Positions 23,741 to 33,020 of a DNA stretch of 64,000 nucleotides are shown here, piece after piece. The position numbers and the translations under genes are program-made. This DNA is from Acacia acuminata (taxonomy: Eukaryota; Streptophyta; Magnoliopsida; Fabales; Fabaceae), in contig JAFJYI010000313.1 in the NCBI GenBank assembly GCA_019022655.1, positions 310,001 to 374,000 of the forward strand, given 5' to 3'. Position 1 is the first letter of the stretch. The number at the start of each line of letters is the position of its first letter. Below the pieces are notes generated by a model, which saw nothing but the letters and a program-made list of their open reading frames with translations, was not told the DNA's origin and made no database searches.

Positions 23741-23850
23741 TATTAACAATGATACTTCCCCTCCGGTCCTTCTCATTGCCCCATTCGAACCCTTGACTTC
23801 GCAGTTAAGGGTTGAACACCGGGCCAGCAAGCCCCAAGTCTCAGAGGCAA
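23741..23850 (-). mobile_element. SINE-2 copy, promoter-box part (split)
   Basis: Minus strand: CTTGGGGCTTGCTGGCCCGG (A-box-like) and AGGGTTCGAATGGGG (B-box-like). Continuation of 22904-22940. Confidence 0.65.
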
Positions 23851-24133
23851 CTTATACTTAATCCTTTCTTTCTTAACCATGAGTCGACTTTCTCTATCTA
23901 CTTATTAATTGCGTATAGATAAGCAATTATGAAATTGAAAAAATTGATGGAAGAAATACACATTATTGAAAATTCACTTTTAATAAATATTCAGTATAAA
24001 AGAAGACTTTTGTAATTTCACCTTATTATAGGCTTACATTCCTATAAATTGAACTAATTGGTTGCTAACAGCACCGAATACAAATAGATTAATCCCAAAA
24101 ATATAACATTTTTACAAATAATCCACGGAAAAT

Positions 24134-24240
24134 AAGAGGTATTCAAGAATATCTCGTTAAACTTATGATTATTCTTCTTTCTTTGTTTGTTAGTTTGATC
24201 CTCTAATGTTTTATGTTTTTTCCTTTCTTTGTTTACTAGT
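24134..24240 (-). mobile_element. Truncated SINE-2-like copy, block B
   Basis: Partner of 7841-7925: AGAGGTATTCAAGAATATCT then TTTCTTTGTTTGTTAGTTTG; no A or B box. Confidence 0.45.
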
Positions 24241-24515
24241 TTGATCATCTAATGTTTTATGTTTTTTTCGTAATAAAAAATTTTATTCATTCAAAACATA
24301 AGTAAAAAGACTATAAGAAAAATACTGCAAGGCAATTAGTTTATGATAACTACAATTACTACTAAAAAAACTCTTAGGATGCTAGATTCTACTTAGTCTT
24401 AAATTATTAAATGAGAAAAGTTTGAGAATAAAAAAAAAAAAAAAAAAAAGAAGGGATCGTACCGAGTTATACTGACATTCATAACTAAGTTAAAATTTGG
24501 AACATGTACAAAATA

Positions 24516-24880
24516 AGAGTCAAGATTGCTTTGAGTTAGGTGCTTACATCTCTAATTAGATGTATAACCATATTTTTAAAATCTTTTTTATATATTGTAT
24601 TTATTTAGATTTAAATTATATGTTGCTTTCTAGGATGTTTTTTACACCTAAAGATCTCAAATTAATTAATTTTCATAATACCGGGGTGTTATGAGACAAA
24701 TGCGAACTAGAAATTAATTAATTTGAGATTTGGGGTAAAAAAATACCAAAAAGCAAAGCATATAATTTAAATCTAAATAAATACAAGTATATAAAAAAAT
24801 TAAAAAAAATAATCTTATACCTCTAATTAGAGATATAAGCACCTACTAAGCACATAATTCTAAGCATATAATGTGGACTC
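24516..24880. mobile_element. Fold-back MITE with 8-bp TSD (hAT-like), 365 bp
   Basis: Absent from block A (about 8225). Flanks ACAAAATA (24508-24515) and ACCAAATA (24881-24888) match 7 of 8. Termini AGAGTC and GACTC are inverted; inside them TAGGTGCTTACATCTCTAAT pairs with AGGTGCTTATATCTCTAAT on the other strand, and a second inner pair is AAATTAATTAATTT. An 8-bp TSD suggests the hAT superfamily. Confidence 0.65.
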
Positions 24881-24990
24881 ACCAAATAATCTGTGAAGAT
24901 ATTGTATAATCCTACCTCACATGAAGTGAACAAAAAATTTCAAAATATCCACTTTATAAAATCAATTTTTATAACAAAGAAATTAAAGAA

Positions 24991-26593
24991 GGGTTAAGGA
25001 CCATTTTTGCCAACGAACTATTGGGCCAGGTGCACACAACACAATATACTTTTTGTTGGATCTTAAATTTGCACAATGCCGTTAAAGTCGTTTAACGTCC
25101 GTCTCCCTCTTCCTCTTTCATCTTCTTCATCCTCTTCACTGCCTCTCCCTCTCTCATTCATTCCCTCTCCCTCTTTCGTCTTCTTCATCCTCTCCACCGC
25201 TAGATCACCAAAAGATCAATTGATTCTTCAAGCATTGAAAACGGCGGAAAAAGAAAACTAAACGAGGAATCTAAAAGTACAGTCAATCAATTCAAATACA
25301 ACAAGATGCTTTCCGTGCCAGCTACATATAGTTAAAGGAAAAAAACGAAGGTTCCACAAACAATAAAAGAAACTAGTAGGACGACTTATATTGAATATGC
25401 ACCTACCTACAATAAGGCTAATCTTGATGCCCAAATTTGGAATATCTTTAAGAAAAGGGGCAAGGTAACCAAAGATGGAACATAGAACAAGGAAGCCATC
25501 TCTCGAATGAACAAAAGCGCAGTTCGAAGAAATTCATCAAGGCAAAGGGGCGATGAGATGGCACGGTGGAATCAAGAATAATCAAAACGAAGAATATACA
25601 AAACATCCCAAACAGAGCACTAGGGAATTTAATCACAGCAGCCACGAAGGCTTGCTTAAGATATTTGTCCATCGCAAGAATAAGCCCCAACGAGACCAAC
25701 AAATGCAACAGTCCAAACACCTGGAGTACATTTAAGGCAAAAACAACAAAATAAGAAACGCTCTTTAACCTGCATATATACCCAATTAAACATTGATACG
25801 AGTCGCACATTTTGGCCAATTGTGGAAGTTTTTCCACCGCTCGGCCCGATTTCGTTAGAAGTTCTCGATTTACAAATTTCGTTGAGTACTTGTACGCAGA
25901 AACCTGGAATTGAATCCAGAACCTCCGGTTTGTATGATTGAGCTTTGCAAAATGGAATGCTTTTGTGAGCTTCGAACGCCATTGAGAGCGACGACTCGTG
26001 ACTTGACTGGATATTTTGAATAACGAGGGTTGATGGAAGAAAGAGCTAAATTGTGGGATATGAGCATAGAGGTCGCCATGGGATCGGTGAGAGAGGTGAG
26101 GCACTGGATTCTTCCGCGAGTGAACAACAAAGCCGCGAGAACGCCTCCGACGCAGATCCGACGACGACAAAACCGGGTGGGGGCCGCGAGCTTCACCGGT
26201 GCTTCAGCAGCGCTCCACCGTTGTTCGGCCGCCACGTTTTCATCAGAGCCGCAGACTCAAGACAGATCGGAGGAGAGAAGATGAAGAAGAAGGTGTTTCC
26301 GGTGAAGAGGAAGGAGGATCCGGTGAAGAGCAAGGAGGATCCGGTGAAGAGGATGAAGAAGACGAAAGAGGGAGAGGGAATGAATGAGAGAGGGAGAGGC
26401 GGTGAAGAGGATGAAGAAGACGAAAGAGGGAGAGGGAATGAATGAGAGAGGGAGACGGACGTTAAACAACTTTAACAACATTGTGCAAATTTGCTGTTTT
26501 GAAAGGTTTATTTGCATTTAAGGTCCAAAAAAAAGTATATTGTGTTGTGTGCACCTAGCCCAATAATTCATTGGCAAAAATGGTCCTTAACCC
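24991..26593. mobile_element. Pack-MULE, 1603 bp, carrying a PLGG1-like fragment
   Basis: Perfect 9-bp TSD ATTAAAGAA (24982-24990 and 26594-26602); block A has the site once at about 8326-8336. Long TIRs (roughly 24991-25205 and 26370-26593) start GGGTTAAGGACCATTTTTGC on both sides, contain GTGCACACAACACAATATAC and run into TCCCTCTC..TTCATTC-type sequence. The right TIR holds a tandem repeat of about 68 bp (26360-26450). Between the TIRs is a fragment of an ordinary gene, the definition of a Pack-MULE. No transposase is present. Plus-strand frames at 26030-26445 are shadows of the TIR and fragment. Confidence 0.9.
25395..26082 (-). pseudogene. PLGG1: Captured fragment of plastidial glycolate/glycerate translocator 1
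   Basis: Reads on the minus strand from MATSMLISHNLALSS (about 26082), a Ser-rich transit-peptide-like start, through GPSGGKTSTIGQN (about 25820) to the first membrane-domain part LLHLLVSLGLILAMDKYLKQ (about 25680) and FPSALFGMFCIF, then LMNFFE and RWLP, and fades at KDIPNLGIKI (about 25430). These match my memory of the N-terminal region of PLGG1 (LrgB/CidB-like inner-envelope photorespiratory transporter). Between GQN and VFGLLHL lies about 85 bases bounded by GTGCGA and CTCCAG, best read as a retained intron, so the capture was from genomic DNA. Single-base indels switch frame at least three times, and most of the protein is missing. Non-functional as a transporter. Confidence 0.75.
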
Positions 26594-26620
26594 ATTAAAG
26601 AAACACAGAGAGCATAAAAT

Positions 26621-26758
26621 TGAGAGGTATTTTAAAACACCTCATGATTTTGTGATAGTAATAATTACGTACGTATCTGTTCCATGCCTACTCGATCTTG
26701 CAACTTACTAGTCAAGGGTAGGGTACCCTAACCAGCAAGCCACAAGCCTACAAGGCTC
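26621..26758 (-). mobile_element. SINE-2 copy, block B
   Basis: Partner of 8353-8490: CTTGTGGCTTGCTGGTTAGG, AGATCGAGTAGGC and hairpin GAGGTGTTTTAAAATACCTC, which mixes the GTG and GTA arms. Confidence 0.7.
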
Positions 26759-26836
26759 TAGTCCCTCCCTCACTTAATTATTTGTTTACTATGCATCGCC
26801 TTTCTCTGTATATTTATTAATGATAGATAAGCTATA

Positions 26837-26919
26837 CTACCTCCGGTCCTAATTATAAGAACACTTTTGTAGTGCAATTTACACTACAAAAGTGTTCCTA
26901 TAATTAGGACCGGAGGGAG
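26837..26919. mobile_element. 83-bp fold-back Stowaway MITE
   Basis: CTACCTCCGGTCCTAATTAT.. with arms meeting at AGTGCAATTTACACT and ending GGACCGGAGGGAG, flanked by TA. Block A lacks it (8563-8575), so it entered after the duplication. Same size and nearly the same sequence as 11891-11973. Confidence 0.85.
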
Positions 26920-27293
26920 TATTTTATAATTTTGCAATAGTTAAACTCCTTTTTTTTTTCTTTTCTTTTTAAGATTTTACTAGTACCGGTCCTGTCTAAT
27001 TTTATGATCAGATAAGGTGTCATTGTAAACCATACAAGCGTATTATTAAATAATTAAATATTCTACAATCATATCATATATTTTAGAAAAGTATTATCAT
27101 GTAGAATTTATTTTAATATTCATCTCATATTATTTTTAATCTCCTTTTACATATTGTTATTAAACATTTGCCAACTTAAGTTAATTAGGTCGATTGATAA
27201 ATGAATTAACACTTTCAAAGATCTTAATTTTGGATTTTAATGAATAAAAAATTATGTTAGGATAACTTCCCATTGGGCTCTATCTAAATCAAA

Positions 27294-28170
27294 TTTTTTT
27301 TTTGTCCGAAAGAAATATTTCATTAATACATTAAACATACCCACAAGTTCATAAACAACTATAAGATAAATCTAAATCTTAAATATAATTAAGATAAATT
27401 CAAATTACACAAAGACACTTAAAAGGCCTAAGCCCAACACAACAACCCTAAGCCAAGAAAACACCACCAACAAACCCTAACCCTAACTAAAGATAGAGAG
27501 CCACCTACATTGCTATACTGCTGCTTAAAAATTAAAAGTCACTGACAACATTGCGGGAAATAAGGGATGTGGATTCAAAGAACTACTCTTTTAGACTCAT
27601 CTCTGTTGATTTTCTAACTACAACTACCAAGGGAACAGAGACACAATCTCCACACAACCACCACCATATAGAAGGAAGAAGAAACAACAACCAAGCATCA
27701 ACACAATAGCCATGAAAAATTTTAACTATTACAACTAGCTACCACCCAACCCCAAGTCACCGGATCTATGAGGACCACTAAAATACCAACCTAAATTGAA
27801 GAACAGAAGACAATATTACATAAAATTGGACATTGAGCTCTCCGTCTTAGGTTCATCAAGGAAAGGCATAGAGATTTGCTAATTCCGTGCAAAATATAAT
27901 AGGAAATAAGTAGATTTTATATCAAAACATCTTTTTATCCTATAATGGTAGTAAAGTATATAAAAGATAATTAAATAGGTATATAATATCAATAAATCCA
28001 ACTAATTTTCATAAAATATACACCTATTTAATCATAAAATATACACTTATCAGCTAGACACCACCAAGCTTTTGTCTTCCTATCCAAACTGTTGCCGTCA
28101 ATATGAGCTCCTTCTTATGAGCTCCTCCTCCGACCTAACCCCTCTTCTTTTAGAGGGCGCCCCATAAATC
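27294..28170 (-). mobile_element. Putative retroposon 3' region, no coding sequence recognised
   Basis: The minus strand ends in ATTAATGAAATATTTCTTTC then GGACAAAAAAAAA (27298-27335), like a LINE 3' end; only the first part of this is shared with block A. The sequence to the right is moderately GC-richer than its surroundings but has no recognisable protein. CCCTAACCCTAACTAA near 27477 is two telomere-like units only. The left end of the element is clear, the right end is not. Confidence 0.35.
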
Positions 28171-28558
28171 ATGGCAACTATCAACAAACACAAAGAAACA
28201 AATACGACAAATCTCCAAAAGACCCATCCCCTAATTAATCAAACGACCCCCTTGGGCAAGCCGCCGGAGAAAGAGGCATCGGCACCCCCAACACCAAGGG
28301 AAGAAGCTCTCACGAGGGAGAAGGAAAGACTCCCATCTAAATCAAATTTTAAACTAGTTCTTTTTTGGCATACCAAATTTAAAGTAGTTAGTGATATGTC
28401 AACGCCTATGGGGCTATACATTTAGAATTTCAGGGGACTATTTTCTGTTCATCACTGCGTATCTGCTTATGTTTTTGAAACATGTTACAATATTCAATGG
28501 AAGTATACCATGTAAGTTTTTGGGGCCAACATATAGATAAAATATATTAATTTATATA
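28171..28558. other. Unassigned, short open frame without recognisable domain
   Basis: An 84-codon plus-strand frame (28171-28425) is Thr/Pro/Lys-rich and has no motif I recognise. It may be a remnant of a LINE ORF1, but I cannot support that. Confidence 0.3.
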
Positions 28559-28807
28559 TTCCTTCCATTTTTAATATAAGACATATTTATCTAATTTGGT
28601 AGTAGATTGTGAAATTAGTTAATATGATATATATTTTTAAAAATACCCTAATAATCATTTTCCTTAATTTCTTTCATCTCTCCTCATTGCTTAATGTTAA
28701 GGGAGTATCAGTAAGAGTATATTAACAAAAATTGATAAATTGTTTTAGATTTAGAATCAAGATTAACTCTCAAAATATATCCTATAATAAGAACAAGAAG
28801 GAAAGAG
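28559..28807. mobile_element. Stowaway MITE, about 249 bp
   Basis: TA then TTCCTTCCATTTTTAATATA on the left; on the right AGAACAAGAAGGAAAGAG then TA. The interior has GATTAACTCTCAAAATATAT near the right end, as in 22941-23740 (AATCTCTAAATATATTC). Confidence 0.65.
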
Positions 28808-28866
28808 TATACGAAAATGTAAGTAACCATTGGTATTTTGATATGATTCACTCGGAATTTGTAAAA

Positions 28867-29014
28867 GGAGAGGTGTTTTGTAACACCTCATGTTATGGGG
28901 AACACAGATCAAGCTGAGAATCTGAGTATGCAAGGAAGAATGCTGAATCGAACCCATGACTTGCAAAGTGAAAGCAATTTACTTTGACCAGCAAGCCATT
29001 AGTTCAGAGAGCGT
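28867..29014 (-). mobile_element. SINE-2 copy, GTG subfamily
   Basis: GAGGTGTTTTGTAACACCTC in plus orientation; minus strand TAATGGCTTGCTGGTCAAAG and ATGGGTTCGATTCAGC. Confidence 0.7.
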
Positions 29015-29040
29015 GAAGTTGGTTATTTTAATTTTGTTTA

Positions 29041-29655
29041 GGGTTTAGGAGCAAAAATACACATGTGTTTTATCCTCAGAACCGTTAAGCACCATATGAT
29101 TTTTTAGGGAGCAAAAATACACGTATGGTTACATTTTAGGAGCAAAAGTCACACCAGTTAAAATTTTGTTGTAAATACAACACTTCTTTTTGTTGTAAAT
29201 CTAGTCTGTTATAAATATAGCTTTTTCTGTTGTAAATGGCCAGATTTTAAATTTTGTTGTAAATACAGCACTTCATATTGTAAATCTAGCATTTTTCTGT
29301 TGTAAATGACCTTTCTATGTTCAAAATTCAGGTGTTTAAATGTTGTTGTAAATATAACATTTTCTGTTGTAAATATGGTCAGATTTTAAATTTTGTTGTA
29401 AATACAAAGCACTTCGTTGTAAATATAGTCATTTTTGTTGTTGTAAATGACCTTTTTATGTTCAAAATCCAGGTGTTTAAATGTTGTTATAAATATGACA
29501 TTTTCTGTTACAAATACACCGTTAAGTTAGATTTTAACGGTGATGTGATTTTTGCTCCTAAAATGTAACCACATGTATATTTTTGCTCTAAAAAAAAGCA
29601 TACGGTGCGGGTGCTACCGAGGGTAAAGCATATATGTAGTTTTGCTTCTTTATCC
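29041..29655. mobile_element. Non-autonomous Mutator-like element, 615 bp, GTTGTAAAT-rich
   Basis: TIRs start GGGTTTAGGAGCAAAAATAC and, from the right, GGATAAAGAAGCAAAACTAC. Flanking nonamers TTTTGTTTA and ATTTATTTA match 7 of 9. Terminal sequence and inner CCGTTAAG..TGACTTT-like phrases relate it to the element at 3127-4470. The interior (29160-29520) is a loose tandem array of TTGTTGTAAAT units. The 83-codon plus frame at 29317-29568 is this repeat translated. Confidence 0.65.
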
Positions 29656-29664
29656 ATTTATTTA

Positions 29665-30379
29665 TTATCTTCTGTCTCCTTCCCTACTCATTCGCACTAT
29701 AATTGGACGACGATTCAATAATTGGGATGAAGGAAATGGTGGAATGAAAATACTTTTGTTATGTTTGGTAAGAAAACACATAAAGATAACATAGACCAAA
29801 GAAAGAAAAAGAAAAAGAAATGACTTAAAATTTAGTCCTCGAAGTTTTTGGTTTTTAGGTGAAAACAAGTTTGAGTGGGTGAAATTCTGAGGTACTAAGA
29901 TTAATGCATGTGCCAAAACTTAAATAGGTTTGGACCAACTTTTTGTTGTCTCTAGTCTTTAAAATTTGATTTGTTGCAATTCAATCCTAATAATTTTAAC
30001 CATTTAAAATGTTAGTTCTTATATTTTAAAAAATAAAATCATAAAAATTGAAGTTTTTTTTAACACTAAGGACTAATGTTTTTAATAACTAAAATTATAG
30101 GGGAATGAGTTGTATCAAGTCAAAGTTTATAAATTGAGTTTTAATCTATATAATATTACACACTGAATTAAAATTTATTCATTTTTGTGGTAGAAATCAA
30201 ATTATTAATTTTCCCTAATACATATAAGAAAAATATGTAGGTCATGTATCTCTATATGCCCCATTTAGTCCTTTTAATAAGAAATAACTACTAAAATCGT
30301 GTAATATAAAATGTTAGTTAAATACAATAAATTTATAATTAATGTATCTTTCTTTCCAATTATACCATTGTTTATAAGG
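29665..30379. repeat. Third, diverged copy of the duplicated sequence
   Basis: 29955-30240 aligns by eye with 6455-6780 and 21925-22240 (shared AATTTTA.CCATTTAAAATGTTAGTT, ATATAAGAAAAATATGTAGG). No gene is present. The 83-residue minus frame at 29665-29916 has no recognisable domain. Confidence 0.5.
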
Positions 30380-30584
30380 GGGTTAATATAATTTTTGGTG
30401 CTTCGAGTTTGTCCTCATTTTGGTTTTTGTCCCTCAAGTTTCAAATAATAGGTTTTAGTTCCACAAATTTCATTTTGTTTAAAATATTGGTCTCTATAAC
30501 TCAATAAAAACCTGGATTATTTTGCCCCACAGGGACCAAAACTAAAATGAGGGCAAAATTAAGGGACTAAATATGTATGAACCC
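30380..30584. mobile_element. Mutator-like MITE, 205 bp
   Basis: Flanking nonamers TTTATAAGG (30371-30379) and TTTAGAAGG (30585-30593) match 8 of 9. Termini GGGTTAATATAATTTTTGG and, reversed, GGGTTCATACATATTTAGTC; inner CCTCATTTTGGTTTTTGTCC pairs with CCTCATTTTAGTTTTGGTCC. Confidence 0.7.
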
Positions 30585-30593
30585 TTTAGAAGG

Positions 30594-31134
30594 AATGTAT
30601 ACAGGAGATAGCGAGTGGAAATTAAATTTATTGCAAAGACAAGACAAGTGACATATATTTAATTAGAGTAAAAATGGAAAGACCAGTTTAAACAGACAAA
30701 TGAGATATGTTTCTTATAAAAAGGACCACCCGTAAAAGAGATTATTCTTTCTAAAAATAATTTCTGTGTCATATTAAGTGACGGCATAGTTCCAAAATGT
30801 TCACTTTATAAAAACCAATTTTCATAACAGAAAAATTATACAGTATATTATTTTTTGATAGGAGTCAAATGAAAACTCATACTTCATCTTTATTATAATG
30901 TACCAACTAACAATTCTCATGAATCAAGAAAAACAGTTAAATTCAATAACTTTGTCCAAAAATTTAAATAATTTCCAATATTACCCCTACTAATTGCAAA
31001 AAACTCTAATATTATATTAATTATTGCTCTCACCTACTACTCTTATTAATTATGCGCATACATAGAAAAAATATTTAATACTATTTGAAAATAAACAAGT
31101 GCCTTATAAAAAAAAAACAGATGAAGTATATATT
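30594..31134. repeat. Diverged duplicated sequence, no gene
   Basis: 30715-30845 matches the SINE-2 upstream flank seen at 5850-5975 and 8225-8345 (shared TTCCAAAATGTTCACTTTAT). No coding sequence. Confidence 0.45.
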
Positions 31135-31472
31135 GGGCCTGTTTGGAGTGCAGCGTTAGGAGCGTTAGGACCAGCAATTTTGAAAAAAATTCCTGTAATG
31201 CTGCCAATTGATTTTTGGTCCATTTGGGTTGAGCATTAAGTTCACTGGACTTTAAGTGAAAAAAAACTCAAAAAACCCGTTAAGAAAAAAAGCTCCAACA
31301 TGGAGTTTTTTTTTCCAAAAAGCTCTCTGCTTTTTGACATGGGTCCCACCATTTCTACTAATATCAATCCAAACATAAATTAGATAACTTTTAAGTCATC
31401 GCTCCTACCGAGCTTTTTAAAAAGTCAGATAGTTTTTAAGTCACCGCTCCCATCGTCAATCCAAACAGGTCC
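31135..31472. mobile_element. MITE with GGGCCTGTTTGG termini, 338 bp
   Basis: Termini GGGCCTGTTTGGAGTG and, reversed, GGACCTGTTTGGATTG, flanked by ATT on both sides (31132-31134 and 31473-31475). Inner TTTTTAAGTCACCGCTCC..-type repeats flank the centre. The terminal motif is common among plant hAT and PIF/Harbinger MITEs; a 3-bp TSD favours the latter. Confidence 0.6.
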
Positions 31473-31573
31473 ATTAGCACAAAAACACAAGTCTAAAAGG
31501 GGAGGCAATTGCCATCGCCAAAGGTCGTTGGCTATAACAGATAAATTAAACAAAGAGACAGAGAGTAGGAAAA

Positions 31574-31730
31574 TGAGAGGTATTTTGAAATACCTCATGA
31601 TTTTGTGATAATAATAATAATATTATTATCACTCATTCTCAGTTCTTTGCTTTCTCGGTGCCTATTCGAACTCGCGACTGACCAGTGGGGGCGTACGCCC
31701 AAACCAGTAAGCCACGAGTCTGCAAGGCCC
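31574..31730 (-). mobile_element. SINE-2 copy
   Basis: Minus strand CTCGTGGCTTACTGGTTTGG, GCGAGTTCGAATAGGC and an intact hairpin GAGGTATTTCAAAATACCTC. Confidence 0.7.
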
Positions 31731-32088
31731 TTTTGTTCGCTCGCTTAATTATTTGTTCAGCGTGAATCGTATTTCTTTATCTATTAATTTATAGATTTAA
31801 TTTTTTTTTGCTTTTGCTATTGAATTTCTTTTGCTACTACACTCGCATAAAAGTGAATAGATCCCATTATAAAGAGAAGATAAAGAAAATATTAGTGGAC
31901 CCACTCACTTTTATATGAATGTGACAAAAAAAAAAATACTTTTACAATAAAAGCGAGAAACATTAAACTTTTTTTTTGGTATCATGCATAGGTGAGCAAT
32001 TGTATCTTGCATTTTTTAAAATTGATATTTTGTATAAAATATTTAACATTAAATTCTATTCATAAGTTACAAATAGGAAACTCCTCCT
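31731..32088. other. Non-genic AT-rich stretch
   Basis: The continuation of the SINE-2 flank seen elsewhere (TTAATTATTTGTTCAGCGTGAA) is followed by AT-rich sequence. TTTTGCTACTACACTCGCATAAAAGTGAA and its near complement around 31905 form an imperfect inverted repeat. No gene. Confidence 0.4.
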
Positions 32089-32310
32089 TTGTTTTAAAAT
32101 ATTTTTTTGTCGATAAAAGACGCGAGCACTAATGTCAAAGCTCGACCCTGCACCCACAAGTGCATATCCTTATTAGCTAAATACCAATCCAAGTCTGCAA
32201 AACTGCCACAAGTACTCCCCCACTCGCTGCAATTCCAGAAAGATCAGAGATGGCACCATATCCTTATAAGTTTTTGTGCTCGAAGATTCTCGTATTTCGC
32301 TTCTTTCAGT

Positions 32311-32620
32311 TCACTTCAGTGGCATCCCTTCGCTTGACAAGACTCCATCCCAACTACATATGAAAAGTTTGGTTTTGCTTTTGAGCATGAAGTAAGCCCA
32401 GGCCCCCTCTTGCTTTCTGGTGCAAACTTTATCCCAAGCCACCAACTGCAACTTCTTCTTCTCCTCCGTCGAATCCCATAAGAAATTCCGATTCTTTCTC
32501 TCTAAACTTGCACTCATGGTAGGAGGTAGCACCACAGTTTGCATGGTGTAATTCGGAATAGCTGCCATCACTGAATCAACCAATGTGTGCCTCCCAGCTG
32601 ATGATAGCGTGCGTGTGTGC
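32311..32620 (-). pseudogene. LINE ORF2 fragment (RT C-terminal region)
   Basis: AGRHTLVDSVMAAIPNYTMQ and VVLPPTMSASLERKNRNFLW are followed by LVAWDKVCTRKQEGA: the conserved stretch downstream of the RT catalytic core in plant LINEs (compare LAGRMTLVKAILSAIPIYTM in the element at 34040). The FADD core is absent. Fused upstream to ORF1-like sequence by an internal deletion. Confidence 0.8.
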
Positions 32621-32629
32621 CTTCCAACG

Positions 32630-32990
32630 ACCACATATCAATGGTTTCAACATCACCCCACAGCTGAGAAATCTTGGTAGCAAGAACATCCTCCGTCACC
32701 ATTCGCCCCAGTACTGTGATAATTACCACGAAACGCCACTTGCTCGCCACCAGATTTCTGTATTCAGGTAGCATGATAATGTTAGAGCCCTTAGCCGTCC
32801 GCTCCAATATCAGCACCCCCTCCATTCGCACAGGCTCACCCTGACTTTCTCCCGGCCATCTCCGCCTCTGCATCATCCTCCATCACCGTCACACTATCCC
32901 CTTTCCGTACTTTTTTCCGACTACGCAGAAGCTCCGCCGCCTCCTTTGGGAGTCAGGTCCTCCGCACTTGGGCTCCCACTCACTTTTCCG
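32630..32990 (-). pseudogene. LINE ORF1 N-terminal fragment
   Basis: The frame starting near 32876 contains NLVASKWRFVVIITVLGR and DVLATKISQLWGDVETIDMW, which parallel the start of the gag-like DUF4283 region of plant LINE ORF1 (compare SLIIKLLGRSLTYHDLV and RTQALWRP at 34400-34470). Upstream is charged, Glu/Arg-rich sequence. The frame runs out at the deletion junction. Confidence 0.5.
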
Positions 32991-33020
32991 TCGCTCATTT
33001 CCCTTGTTTTAAAATATTTT

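Larger units (their letters stand above)
12249..27350. repeat. Segmental duplication, block B
   Basis: Direct-orientation counterpart of block A (2041-8988), expanded to about 15 kb by later insertions: a solo LTR, a MULE-like element, a LINE, a Stowaway element, a hAT-like element, a Pack-MULE and a small fold-back MITE. The left edge is the shared ATTTACTGTTCGCTGCC near 12250 (2042 in A). The right edge is near ACATACCCACAA at about 27344-27355 (about 9942-9952 in A). Confidence 0.85.
32106..33003 (-). mobile_element. Internally deleted L1-type LINE, about 0.9 kb
   Basis: Bounded by an exact 17-bp TSD TTGTTTTAAAATATTTT (32089-32105 and 33004-33020) and a short A tail. On the minus strand the right part is ORF1-like and the left part is from the ORF2 reverse-transcriptase C-terminus, directly joined near 32600-32630. 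The endonuclease, catalytic RT core and most of ORF1 are missing between them. Confidence 0.85.

Noticed and set aside
26030..26445. Plus-strand frames of 84-130 codons in the Pack-MULE
   Set aside because: Antisense to the PLGG1-like fragment and running into GA-rich TIR repeats.
27470..27490. Telomere-like CCCTAA units
   Set aside because: Only two adjacent units and unrelated sequence around them; not an interstitial telomeric array.
29317..29568. Cys-rich 83-codon open frame
   Set aside because: Translation of the TTGTTGTAAAT repeat of a MULE-like element.
2086..31730. tRNA genes at the A/B-box matches
   Set aside because: The boxes belong to SINEs: no cloverleaf could be folded by eye, and copies end in a hairpin or poly(A) with decayed B boxes.
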